Assembly (NCBI RefSeq): GCF_007279655.1
Contig: NZ_QKWN01000001.1
Span: forward strand, 310,001-374,000
From: Robertkochia solimangrovi
GTDB lineage: Bacteria > Bacteroidota > Bacteroidia > Flavobacteriales > Flavobacteriaceae
Direction of reading: 5' to 3'
DNA length: 64,000 nucleotides
Every line of letters starts with the position of its first letter. Within the stretch, counting starts at the first letter, position 1. This document shows positions 16,504 to 25,357 of this stretch, one piece after another. Made by a program: the position numbers and the translations under genes. A model generated the notes under the pieces. That model saw only the letters and a list, made by a program, of their open reading frames with translations. It was not told the origin of the DNA and did no database searches.

Positions 16504-17402
16504 AAGAAGCGTTTTATACATATATCGAGAAACTGCAAGATCGGATTACTTCGAAACTGGAAGCTATCGACGGTAAAGCAAAATTCCAACAGGATCTCTG
16601 GCAAAGAAAAGAAGGCGGTGGCGGAAGGACCCGAGTGATCGAAAATGGTAATGTCTTTGAAAAAGGAGGTGTGAATATCTCTGCCGTTCACGGCCCCTTA
16701 CCAGAATCGATGCAAAATTATTTCAAGGTTGAGGATGTTGATTTTTTTGCTTGCGGACTTAGCCTGGTCATACATCCTGTTAACCCCATGGTACCCACGG
16801 TTCATGCTAACTGGCGTTATTTCGAAATGTATGATAAGCAAGGTACTATCGTTGATCGCTGGTTCGGCGGCGGTCAAGACCTTACTCCCTACTACCTGTT
16901 TGAAGAAGATGCAAAACATTTTCATCAGGTGTGCAAGAACGCTTGTGACAAACACCATCCGGAATTCTATCGTGATTACAAACAGAAATGTGACGACTAT
17001 TTCTGGAATACTCACCGTGAAGAAGCACGAGGAGTCGGAGGTTTATTCTTCGATTATTGCAGGGAGAAACACGGCTTTAGTATTGACAACTGGTATGACT
17101 TTATTACGGAGATCGGCGATAGTTTTCTAGAAGCCTATGTCCCGATCGTTGAAAAAAGGATGCAACTTCCTTATACACCAGCGCAAAGAACCTGGCAGGA
17201 GATACGAAGAGGCCGATATGTGGAATTCAATCTTGTTCATGATAAAGGAACCTTGTTCGGACTAAAGACGAATGGCCGTATCGAAAGCATCCTGATGAGC
17301 CTGCCTCCTCATGTTCAGTGGGTATACGATCATCACCCTGAAAAGGACAGTGAAGAAGAAAAGTTAATCAATGTCTTAAAACACCCTATAGACTGGGTTT
17401 AA
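16500..17402 (+). CDS. hemF: Oxygen-dependent coproporphyrinogen-III oxidase
   Basis: 300 residues. It uses O2 to convert two propionates of coproporphyrinogen III to vinyl groups. Family signatures include GGGGRTRVIENGNVFEKGGVN, VHANWRYFE, WFGGGQDLTPYY and RRGRYVEFNLVHDKGTLFGL. Using HemF rather than the radical-SAM HemN fits an aerobic lifestyle; a hemN elsewhere is not excluded. Its start overlaps the DUF6973 stop (ATGA). Confidence 0.97.
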   Translation: MKEAFYTYIEKLQDRITSKLEAIDGKAKFQQDLWQRKEGGGGRTRVIENGNVFEKGGVNISAVHGPLPESMQNYFKVEDVDFFACGLSLVIHPVNPMVPTVHANWRYFEMYDKQGTIVDRWFGGGQDLTPYYLFEEDAKHFHQVCKNACDKHHPEFYRDYKQKCDDYFWNTHREEARGVGGLFFDYCREKHGFSIDNWYDFITEIGDSFLEAYVPIVEKRMQLPYTPAQRTWQEIRRGRYVEFNLVHDKGTLFGLKTNGRIESILMSLPPHVQWVYDHHPEKDSEEEKLINVLKHPIDWV

Positions 17403-17414
17403 AAATATAAAATT

Positions 17415-18392
17415 ATGTATCCTATCAAAAGAAACAGAAGATTACGTACCAATGCCGCTATACGTGCAATGGTCAGAGAAACAACACTGAGCACCGATGA
17501 TCTCATGGCGCCTCTGTTTGTGGTTGAAGGGGATAAGATCAAGGAAGAGATCAGCTCAATGCCTGATTATTTCCGGTTTAGCCTCGACTTGCTTCAAGAG
17601 GAGGTTAAAGAATTATGGGAATTAGGAATCAAATCAGTGCTTCTGTTTGTAAAAGTACCGGATGAACTTAAAGATAATCTGGGAACCGAAGCCTTAAATC
17701 CAGACGGACTGATGCAACGTGCCATTAAACTCGTAAAAAGCACCATCCCGGAAATGCAGGTATTCACCGATGTCGCACTTGATCCCTATTCCTCTTACGG
17801 TCATGATGGTATCGTAGAAAACGGTGATATTCTGAATGACGAATCAGTTGAAGTTCTCGCTAAAATGGCACTATCCCATGCGGCTGCCGGGGCAGATTTT
17901 GTAGCTCCCAGCGATATGATGGACGGACGTATATTGAAAATGAGGGAACTCATGGAAAAAGAAGGATTTAAGAATACCGGCATCATGAGTTACAGCGCTA
18001 AATACGCATCCGCATTTTACGGACCCTTTCGGGATGCCTTGGATTCGGCACCAGGTTTTGGAGATAAGAAAACTTATCAAATGGATCCAGCGAACAGGAC
18101 AGAGGCGCTTAGAGAAACCCATATGGATATTGAAGAAGGAGCCGATATCGTGATGGTAAAACCAGGATTATGTTATCTGGATATCGTTCGGGACATTAAG
18201 AATAATTTTGAAATTCCTATTGCTGTTTACCAGGTAAGTGGTGAATATGCCATGATCAAAGCTGCTGCACAGAAAGGTTGGCTCGATCATGATGCGGTCA
18301 TGATGGAACAAGCGCTAGCAATAAAAAGAGCAGGGGCAGATATAATCGCCACCTATTTTGCCAAAGACCTTGCAAAAATTCTAAAACCCTAA
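17415..18392 (+). CDS. hemB: Delta-aminolevulinic acid dehydratase (porphobilinogen synthase)
   Basis: 325 residues. It condenses two 5-aminolevulinates to porphobilinogen. The two active-site lysines are in MSYSAKYASAFYGP and VMVKPGLCYLDI. The metal loop reads TDVALDPYSSYGHDG, with Asp and Ala where zinc-dependent enzymes have a cysteine triad, so this is the non-zinc (Mg/K-responsive) class. It is the last hem gene of this arm; a DinB-family gene follows after seven bases. Confidence 0.97.
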   Translation: MYPIKRNRRLRTNAAIRAMVRETTLSTDDLMAPLFVVEGDKIKEEISSMPDYFRFSLDLLQEEVKELWELGIKSVLLFVKVPDELKDNLGTEALNPDGLMQRAIKLVKSTIPEMQVFTDVALDPYSSYGHDGIVENGDILNDESVEVLAKMALSHAAAGADFVAPSDMMDGRILKMRELMEKEGFKNTGIMSYSAKYASAFYGPFRDALDSAPGFGDKKTYQMDPANRTEALRETHMDIEEGADIVMVKPGLCYLDIVRDIKNNFEIPIAVYQVSGEYAMIKAAAQKGWLDHDAVMMEQALAIKRAGADIIATYFAKDLAKILKP

Positions 18393-18399
18393 CCAAAAC

Positions 18400-18912
18400 A
18401 TGAAAAGAACTTTACTTATTCTAACCATGATCATCAGCTCTAAAGCCATGAGTCAACAAAGTACAATCGATGCATTCCTTGAAAAATGGCAAAACTCAAA
18501 AGCATATCTACTGGAAATTGCAGCAGCCGTACCTGAAGATAATTATGATTTTAGCCCTACAGAAAGGGAGATGAATATAAAAGAGCAACTGGTGCATATT
18601 CGGGGAAATATGATCTGGCTGAGCACCACCTATTTTACAAAAACTCCGGCAGATAAAGCAGCCATTTCCATCAATCCCGGGACAAAGCAGGAGTTGATAG
18701 ATGAGCTCACTAAATCATTTGACAGTGTTAGTGACGCTATTAGAGCCACCGATCCTGAAACCCTCGATGAAACCGTTGAATTCTTTGCAGGACCTAAATC
18801 AAAATTACAGATTTTGAATCTCCTTCAGGATCATGTAACTCACCACAGAGGCCAACTCATCGTCTACCTGAACCTGCTCGAGATCAAGCCGCCTAAATAC
18901 CGAGGCTGGTAA
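18400..18912 (+). CDS. Exported DinB-superfamily protein
   Basis: 170 residues with a signal peptide (KRTLLILTMIISSKAMSQQ, cut near 19). The mature part is a DinB-like four-helix bundle with the three-His pattern kept: QLVHIRGN, then DHVTHHRGQ near the C-terminus. DinB/YfiT proteins bind a divalent metal, and some are bacillithiol or other thiol transferases. Export is unusual for a thiol transferase, so the role is open. It follows hemB by seven bases, so it may be read through from the hem operon. Confidence 0.82.
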   Translation: MKRTLLILTMIISSKAMSQQSTIDAFLEKWQNSKAYLLEIAAAVPEDNYDFSPTEREMNIKEQLVHIRGNMIWLSTTYFTKTPADKAAISINPGTKQELIDELTKSFDSVSDAIRATDPETLDETVEFFAGPKSKLQILNLLQDHVTHHRGQLIVYLNLLEIKPPKYRGW

Positions 18913-18958
18913 TCATAAAATTAAGATTTAATCATTAACTTAGCTGGAAAGCGCTAAG

Positions 18959-20068
18959 ATGACGTTACTTATCATTTACGCCCTGATATCTATCGGGGTA
19001 TCTTTTTTATGCTCGGTACTGGAGGCAGTATTCCTCAGTGTAACTCCTACTTTTATCAATGTCAAAAAGCAAGAAAACAAGGCCTACGCCTTCTTACTTG
19101 AGAATTTAAAGAAGGATGTCGATAAACCGCTGATAGCAATTTTAACCCTGAATACGATCGCTCATACCGTAGGCGCCATAATGGTGGGTTCTCAAGCGGA
19201 GAAATTACCATTTAAAGTTGATTTTTTTGGTATTAATATTGTCGGAATTGTTTCAGCATTGATGACCTTTCTTATTTTGGTCGTCTCCGAGATCATCCCA
19301 AAGACTATCGGCGCCACGTATTGGAAAAAACTGGCAAACTTCACATCGAAAGCACTGACCTTCATGATCTGGCCTTTGAAGTATACCGGCATACTCTGGT
19401 TACTGCAATTAACAACCAAACTAATCGGCGGCAAGCATGCCCATGGATCAGTTTTCAATCGGGAAGATTTTACAGCCATGGCCGATATTGCGCAAGAAGA
19501 AGGCGTATTTCAGGAATCCGAATCAAATTTCATCAAAAATCTGGTACGTTTCAATGAGATCCAAGCAAAGGATATCATGACTCCCAGAACCGTGATTAAA
19601 ACAGCTTCAGCAGATCAAACCATCGAAGCATTTTTCAAAGAGAACCCAAAACTTCGATTCTCGAGAATTCCAATATATCAGGAGAAAATGGATAACATCA
19701 CCGGTTTTGTTTTAAAAGATCAGGTGTTGGAAGAAATGATCAATGGAAACGGACACAATCCGCTTTCAACGCTAAACCGGGAAATTCTGGTAACCAAAAG
19801 AAGTATTCCACTACCCAAATTATTTGAGAAGTTTATACAGAACCGAGATCATATCGCATTAGTTGTCGATGAATATGGCTCTATAAGCGGTCTGGTTACC
19901 ATGGAAGATATCATTGAAACCTTGCTTGGCCTGGAGATCGTTGATGAGAGTGACAATGTCGAAGACCTGCAGCTTCTAGCCAGAAGAAACTGGCAGTTAC
20001 GCGCCGAACGCATGGGAATTCTTGAAATCACTGATGAGGAACAAAAAAATGAAGAAAGCAAGGATTAA
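18959..20068 (+). CDS. CNNM (DUF21) transmembrane protein with CBS pair
   Basis: 369 residues. Four membrane helices form the DUF21/CNNM transmembrane domain (about 1-150). A CBS pair follows (about 190-335, including NEIQAKDIMTPRTVIKTAS and HIALVVDEYGSISGLVTMEDIIETLLG). CNNM/CorB/CorC proteins are linked to Mg2+ export; older annotations say hemolysin. It ends soon after the CBS pair and lacks the C-terminal CorC_HlyC domain of longer relatives. Its end overlaps the ogt-like gene by 20 bases. Confidence 0.88.
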   Translation: MTLLIIYALISIGVSFLCSVLEAVFLSVTPTFINVKKQENKAYAFLLENLKKDVDKPLIAILTLNTIAHTVGAIMVGSQAEKLPFKVDFFGINIVGIVSALMTFLILVVSEIIPKTIGATYWKKLANFTSKALTFMIWPLKYTGILWLLQLTTKLIGGKHAHGSVFNREDFTAMADIAQEEGVFQESESNFIKNLVRFNEIQAKDIMTPRTVIKTASADQTIEAFFKENPKLRFSRIPIYQEKMDNITGFVLKDQVLEEMINGNGHNPLSTLNREILVTKRSIPLPKLFEKFIQNRDHIALVVDEYGSISGLVTMEDIIETLLGLEIVDESDNVEDLQLLARRNWQLRAERMGILEITDEEQKNEESKD

Positions 20069-20525
20069 AACACCTTTAGGAGTTGCAGAAATTTGCGGTG
20101 ATGAAAATGGGATCTCATCCATAACCATACTTGAAGACTCCAATATTCTATCCACTAAAATACCGGAAGAACTCAGTACATGTGCCGATCAATTAAATGA
20201 TTACTTCGAAGGAAAACTTACCGATTTTAATCTTCCGCTTAATCCGAAAGGAACTCCCTTTCAAAAATCTGTTTGGCAAGCATTGACGGAAATCCCTTTT
20301 GGCAAAACCATGTCATATCAGGAGCTTTCCATAAAACTCGGAGATATCAAGGCAATACGTGCAGTGGCGTCAGCAAATGGAAAAAACCCGTTATGGGTTG
20401 TCATCCCATGTCATCGTGTGATCGGAAGTGATGGCTCACTAACCGGATACGCAGGAGGTCTATGGCGTAAAAAATGGTTGTTGGAACACGAACAGCCTTC
20501 TACTCAAATACGCTTGTTCGAATAA
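20049..20525 (+). CDS. ogt: Methylated-DNA--protein-cysteine methyltransferase
   Basis: 158 residues from ATG 20049 (MKKARIKTPLG), preceded by GAGGAA; an in-frame ATG at 20022 would lengthen the overlap with CNNM and adds no conserved sequence. The O6-alkylguanine transferase core is intact: acceptor cysteine in VVIPCHRVIGSDG, the helix-turn-helix TMSYQELSIKLGD and KAIRAVASANGKNP. It repairs O6-methylguanine by accepting the methyl group irreversibly. It overlaps the preceding gene by 20 bases. Confidence 0.93.
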   Translation: MKKARIKTPLGVAEICGDENGISSITILEDSNILSTKIPEELSTCADQLNDYFEGKLTDFNLPLNPKGTPFQKSVWQALTEIPFGKTMSYQELSIKLGDIKAIRAVASANGKNPLWVVIPCHRVIGSDGSLTGYAGGLWRKKWLLEHEQPSTQIRLFE

Positions 20526-20575
20526 ATATTATTCCTTAAATTTAATAGAAGCCTTCCGTTCAAAAATTCGAAAAA

Positions 20576-21748
20576 ATGAAATTGCTCAGAAACACACTCG
20601 TGTCCTTTCTAATTTTTTTCGGATTAACTGTGGTTTCTCTATATGCTTTTAATTATGGCTATATAATCACTGCCGTCAAGACTGTCTATTTCAACGGACA
20701 TACCACAGCCTTTTTGAAAGATTACCAAGAATTTGACAACCGCATTATTCAGGGATCAAATACCAGCAATACCTGGCCTGAACATGAACTATTTAATCAG
20801 ATCCAGCAAACGGAGAAATTAAAAAAAATCAATATTGAACTCGGAACAACAGCATTCCTGATCATAAAAAATGATAGTATTTGGCACGAATCCTATTATG
20901 ATAGTTTTGACGAAAATGAGATCAGCAATTCTTTCTCCATGGCCAAAACCATAGTCTCTGCATTATTAGGTAAAGCGATCTCCGAAGGCTATATTAAAGG
21001 TCTTGATCAACCTGTTACCGATTTCTTTCCTCAATTCGAATCTCCCTTCCAAAATCACCTGACCATCGGCGACCTCTCCACAATGAGTAGTGGGCTCGAC
21101 TGGGATGAGTCTTATTATTCGCCGTTTTCTGTTTCAACACGATCCTATTTTTCAAAAGACCTGAGGGAACTAATCCTCAGTCTCAAGATTAAAGAAGAAC
21201 CGGGAAAACATTATAAATATCAGAGCTGCAATACAGAGCTACTCGGAATGATCCTTGAAAAAGCTACCGGAAAGCCGCTATCAGAATATCTCTCCTCTTC
21301 CTTCTGGATACCCTTAGGAATTACAACTAATGCCTTGTGGCAGCTTGATAGCGACAATTCAGGCATGGAAAAGGCCTATTGTTGTATTGCCGCTACTGCC
21401 AGAGATTTTAGCCGATTCGGAAGGCTCTACAAGGATTATGGAAAATGGAATGGAGTACCCTTGTTAGATTCAGCCTTTGTAGCACGATCTAAGCAACCCC
21501 GATTTAAAGAGAGTCCTCAATACGGTTACGGACTTTGGCTATTGCACTATAAGGAAAAGGATTTTTTTATGATGCGTGGACATCTAGGACAATATGTTAT
21601 CGTACAGCCTGAGGATGATCTTATAATCACAAGGCTGGGTCATCGTTCTGCTCCCAGAGACCCTAAAAGTAATTTCCGTTCAGATATACTGACTTATATT
21701 GATGAATCTTACCAAATGTTAAACAATGATCAACAATCTATCCCTTGA
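20576..21748 (+). CDS. Serine hydrolase of the beta-lactamase/class C family
   Basis: 390 residues with an N-terminal signal anchor (about 5-27, FLIFFGLTVVSLYAFNYGYII). The beta-lactamase/transpeptidase fold carries the SxxK motif in FSMAKTIVSALLG (about S121) and a Tyr motif in YKYQSCNTELLG. A third motif region is RGHLGQYV. It resembles 6-aminohexanoate-dimer hydrolase and EstB-like esterases more than true beta-lactamases. The natural substrate is unknown; it should act in the periplasm. Its last 23 bases overlap the exonuclease gene. Confidence 0.87.
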   Translation: MKLLRNTLVSFLIFFGLTVVSLYAFNYGYIITAVKTVYFNGHTTAFLKDYQEFDNRIIQGSNTSNTWPEHELFNQIQQTEKLKKINIELGTTAFLIIKNDSIWHESYYDSFDENEISNSFSMAKTIVSALLGKAISEGYIKGLDQPVTDFFPQFESPFQNHLTIGDLSTMSSGLDWDESYYSPFSVSTRSYFSKDLRELILSLKIKEEPGKHYKYQSCNTELLGMILEKATGKPLSEYLSSSFWIPLGITTNALWQLDSDNSGMEKAYCCIAATARDFSRFGRLYKDYGKWNGVPLLDSAFVARSKQPRFKESPQYGYGLWLLHYKEKDFFMMRGHLGQYVIVQPEDDLIITRLGHRSAPRDPKSNFRSDILTYIDESYQMLNNDQQSIP

Positions 21749-22439
21749 GAATATTTTATTCCTAGATATTGAAACGGTACCTGAGGCTGCCACATTTGAA
21801 GAATTGTCCCCCAAAATGAAAGAACTTTGGGAATTGAAATCAAAATTTCAACGAAAAGAAGAATATACCGCTGAAGAATTTTATGATCGCGCAGGTATAT
21901 GGGCAGAGTTTGGCAAAATAATTTGTATTTCCGTTGGCTTTTTCACTTATCGCGGTGGTGGTCGCCAATTCAGGGTTACTTCTTTTGCAGGTGAGGAACA
22001 AGCATTACTAGGGGAATTCTCCGAACTCATCAATAATCATTACAATTCACCACAACAATTATTATGCGGTCACAATGCAAAGGAATTTGATTTCCCGTAT
22101 ATCGCAAGACGTATGATCATTAATGGACTTAAACTCCCGAATAAATTGAATCTTTTCGGTAAGAAACCCTGGGAAATACCGCATTTGGATACTATGGAAC
22201 TCTGGAAGTTCGGAGATTTTAAAAATTACACCTCATTAAATCTTTTAACTAATGTACTCCATATTCCATCGCCAAAAGACGATATTGATGGCAGCATGGT
22301 AAGAAACGTATATTATGAAGATAACGACATCGAAAAGATCGTCAGATATTGCGAAAAGGATGTGGTAGCGGTAGCACAGGTACTCTTACGTTTCATGGGC
22401 GAGGATCTCCTTGATCAATCGGAGATCCTCCACCGCTAA
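21726..22439 (+). CDS. 3'-5' exonuclease, PolB-like DEDDy type
   Basis: 237 residues with an RNase H-like exonuclease fold. Exo I is FLDIETVPEA, Exo II is CGHNAKEFDFPYIARRM, and Exo III is YCEKDVVAVAQV (Y-x3-D, the DEDDy class). It matches the predicted 3'-5' exonuclease family related to the DNA polymerase B proofreading domain. It stands alone, without a polymerase domain, so it may act in repair. It begins inside the serine hydrolase gene. Its last codons contain a perfect 10-bp inverted repeat (22401-22430). Confidence 0.87.
   Translation: MINNLSLENILFLDIETVPEAATFEELSPKMKELWELKSKFQRKEEYTAEEFYDRAGIWAEFGKIICISVGFFTYRGGGRQFRVTSFAGEEQALLGEFSELINNHYNSPQQLLCGHNAKEFDFPYIARRMIINGLKLPNKLNLFGKKPWEIPHLDTMELWKFGDFKNYTSLNLLTNVLHIPSPKDDIDGSMVRNVYYEDNDIEKIVRYCEKDVVAVAQVLLRFMGEDLLDQSEILHR
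22401..22430 (+). repeat. Inverted repeat at the end of the exonuclease gene
   Basis: GAGGATCTCC (22401-22410) and GGAGATCCTC (22421-22430) form a perfect 10-bp stem around the palindromic loop TTGATCAATC. It lies wholly in the coding region, nine bases before the end of the stop codon. No T run follows, so it is not a classic terminator but could stabilise the 3' end of the transcript. Confidence 0.6.
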
Positions 22440-22466
22440 AGAAACTAACTTACGAGATTAGATTGC

Positions 22467-25067
22467 TTATTTATTAAGCATAAACTTTTTTGCACGAATC
22501 TTTCCATCCTCAACCACGGTTACAATGTATAAACCGGTTGGATAGTTAGAGACGTCAATATTTTTACGGAAGCCATATCCTGTATATACAATTCTTCCCG
22601 AAGCATTAAAGATCTGATATTCCTTATTATCCGCCGTAGCATCGACAGCAATCGTCTTATTTACGGGATTCTGATACACGGTAAGTATTCCACTTCTCGC
22701 ATTGAGCGAAATAGTTGGTGTAGAAAGACTGGCAAGGATATTAGGATTATAAGCGTAACCTTGCGCATCGATCTGATTCTTAGTTACCGTTACCCAATCA
22801 CCTACCCCGTGTAAATCATCATCGGAATCTTCATTTTTCAGAAGATCGTCCCGTAATGTAGTTGCGCTGTAGATATCGGTAAACGCAGAAATATTATCGC
22901 TTTCGTCAACGGCATTTAACTGAATCTGATAGGTCCTGTTCGGGTCCAATCCGTTAAGATTGATCTTTGTGCCTTTATAATTTTTAGTATGAAGCTTTCC
23001 ATCAAGATAAATATTATACAATACCAAATCACTCTTATCATCCTGAGATGGATCCCATTCGATTTCTACCGAATAGCTCGTGATCATTTGAATTCTTATA
23101 TCTAAAGGAACGGTTGGGGGAACCTCGTCTCTTATTATGGTGGAAAACTCAATAGAATTGCTGTAATCAGAACCGATTAATGCTGTACAAAGTGAACGTA
23201 CGCGAAAATCATAATTCTCATTTGCGAGCAACCCGGTAATCAAATATTCCTCATCCGTCGTCATTTCAGTAGTCCATTCATCAGAATCGGTGAGTTTGTA
23301 TTCAATTTCATAAAGAGCATCGGTTGAACCTGTCCAGGAAACTTTAACATTATTTTCATCCAGGGTTTGCGCTTTCAAATTCTGCGGAACGTCAGCCTCA
23401 CAATCGCTAACCTTAATCCCGGTAACAACGATCGAATAATCTTGTTCTGCAGTGTAGAGCTTACCTTTATGTGAAATGGTAATAGTATACGTACCACTAG
23501 CATTTGGAATTTCAATCTTTTCGAAAGGATCAACTATGTTATCTCCACGTACTGCTCCTCCTTTTAAATTACTCATGGATAATTTCCAGGGCTTAAAGGT
23601 TTTACCATCCTGTTTAATCCTGATATCAAGATCATTAACCAGAACAGCTTCACTGCTGTCCATCCAACGATTATATTCTTTAGGATTCGCTGGATCAGTC
23701 CAGGAAATCGAAGCCATGAGGGTTTTTCCCTCATCAGCCGTTACCTCAAATGAATACGTTCCTCCATCAGACAAGGACTTTTCCTGAACCAGACTTTTAA
23801 GGTCGTTGTTCATTAAAGTGGTAGCCGCCTTCTTATCATTGATGATTCCCCATCCAAAGACAGGATCCGGACCATCAAAATCACCTGCTTCATCAGCGGT
23901 ATGCAGCGCCAGCCCCTTCAGGGTTGATGCTTTCATATAAGATCCATATATATTGTAATAGTATTGTTGCAATAAGGTCAATGCTCCCGTCACACCTGGC
24001 GAAGCCATGGAAGTTCCAGACATTGTTCTATAGTCATCTGTTGCATCTCCGTAACTGGAATAAATATTAACTCCTGCACCCGTGATATCCGGCTTGATCC
24101 TGCCATCATCCGTAGGTCCATAATTACTGAATGAAGCGATCTTTGATGAGATCAGATTTCCTGATTCATCGATCTCAGCACTTTCCGAAGCCGCAACTGT
24201 AATTCCATTCTTAGCTACAGCAAATCCTAAAAGCAGATCATAGCCATCCTTTCGGCTACCATAATTAGGATCATCATTATAACCCATACCCTGTGTATTA
24301 CCGGCTGCTGTAACCATCAGATAGTAAGGAGCATTATACATGATCTCATCCCAATCCTTAGCCTGATAGATATAGGTTCCAAAATACCAATCCGGTATCG
24401 ATTTTCCACTAATTCCGTAAGAGTGATTTGATAATAGAAGCCCCCCTGCAGCAGCATCAGCCACTTCTCCTTCATCTTTTGTCCAGTCATAAGAAACTCC
24501 CTGTGCATTATAAGCTACACCTTTTGCCACCGGATCAACACCAGCAGCCAATAACGTTCCCATAACATGAGTAGCGTGATCACTAACTCTTTTTGAGTTA
24601 TCTCCAGCTACTACCCTGCCAACGAGTTCCTGGTGATCCATCAGTGCCTTACCACTATCCCATACACCTACTAACATTCCTGTACCATCCAGATCCAGGG
24701 AAAGATCGCCATTCGCATAAAGAGAATTGGACCGAGATGTCTGTACCACAACATCATTATATGTGGTATAGTAAACTGGGGCTCCATCCGGTCCAATTTT
24801 TTGAAGTTCAATAAACCCTCCGTCACCTAACTCTTTGGAGGTAACCCACCCTTTTTTAGTTGCCATTTCAAGGGCCTCAGCCTTGTTAGCTATGGCTCTA
24901 TCCTGAAATCTGACTGCAAGCTCCTTTAATCTGGCGACAGAACTTGCGGGATAATATGGGGCATTCCCGCATTCGTTCTTGCTCTGAGCATTTACACTGT
25001 CTGTGCTGAATGCAAAAACTGCAAGGGCGACAGGGCACACCAGAAGCTTAAGTAGGTCAGTTTTCAT
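22467..25067 (-). CDS. Secreted subtilisin-like (S8) protease with fibronectin III repeats and T9SS sorting domain
   Basis: 866 residues. A signal peptide (about 1-27) is followed by a prodomain region and an S8 catalytic domain: Asp in VGVWDSGKA (D137), His in SDHATHVMGT (H167), and Ser in SGTSMASPGVTGAL (about 354). A jelly-roll/proprotein-like region (about 430-550) and two fibronectin III modules (about 555-740) follow. The C-terminal 75 residues are a type A T9SS sorting domain (LTVYQNPVNKTI to KKFMLNK). It should be exported by the Sec system, then through T9SS, to the cell surface or medium to degrade proteins. Transcribed alone, with 290 bases of AT-rich upstream sequence where no consensus promoter was seen. 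Confidence 0.93.
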   Translation of the reverse strand: MKTDLLKLLVCPVALAVFAFSTDSVNAQSKNECGNAPYYPASSVARLKELAVRFQDRAIANKAEALEMATKKGWVTSKELGDGGFIELQKIGPDGAPVYYTTYNDVVVQTSRSNSLYANGDLSLDLDGTGMLVGVWDSGKALMDHQELVGRVVAGDNSKRVSDHATHVMGTLLAAGVDPVAKGVAYNAQGVSYDWTKDEGEVADAAAGGLLLSNHSYGISGKSIPDWYFGTYIYQAKDWDEIMYNAPYYLMVTAAGNTQGMGYNDDPNYGSRKDGYDLLLGFAVAKNGITVAASESAEIDESGNLISSKIASFSNYGPTDDGRIKPDITGAGVNIYSSYGDATDDYRTMSGTSMASPGVTGALTLLQQYYYNIYGSYMKASTLKGLALHTADEAGDFDGPDPVFGWGIINDKKAATTLMNNDLKSLVQEKSLSDGGTYSFEVTADEGKTLMASISWTDPANPKEYNRWMDSSEAVLVNDLDIRIKQDGKTFKPWKLSMSNLKGGAVRGDNIVDPFEKIEIPNASGTYTITISHKGKLYTAEQDYSIVVTGIKVSDCEADVPQNLKAQTLDENNVKVSWTGSTDALYEIEYKLTDSDEWTTEMTTDEEYLITGLLANENYDFRVRSLCTALIGSDYSNSIEFSTIIRDEVPPTVPLDIRIQMITSYSVEIEWDPSQDDKSDLVLYNIYLDGKLHTKNYKGTKINLNGLDPNRTYQIQLNAVDESDNISAFTDIYSATTLRDDLLKNEDSDDDLHGVGDWVTVTKNQIDAQGYAYNPNILASLSTPTISLNARSGILTVYQNPVNKTIAVDATADNKEYQIFNASGRIVYTGYGFRKNIDVSNYPTGLYIVTVVEDGKIRAKKFMLNK

Positions 25068-25357
25068 AACAGTGGATTTGGATTAGTCATACTAATGTAA
25101 AATTTAACACGTATTGTACGATTAAAAGGACGTTTTTTTCGATGAAATACACCTAAAATTTTGGATTTATTCTAAAAAAACCCATATATGTGGTAATATT
25201 CCTTATTATTTGTAATCTTTTACAACTAATAAAAATGCATTTTATCGGATATTTCTGTCCATATATCCAATTTCTATAACTTTTCCTACAAAAAGTAGCT
25301 TCAAGTATCTAAAAAGTAATCTGAAATTGTAAGATTCTGAGTTGCAGTATGTAAGAA

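Noticed and set aside
25161-25175. TTGGATTTATTCTAA as another hem/suf-type site
   Set aside because: Has a mismatch in the half-site and lies upstream of the protease and EEP genes, which have no link to iron; probably chance.
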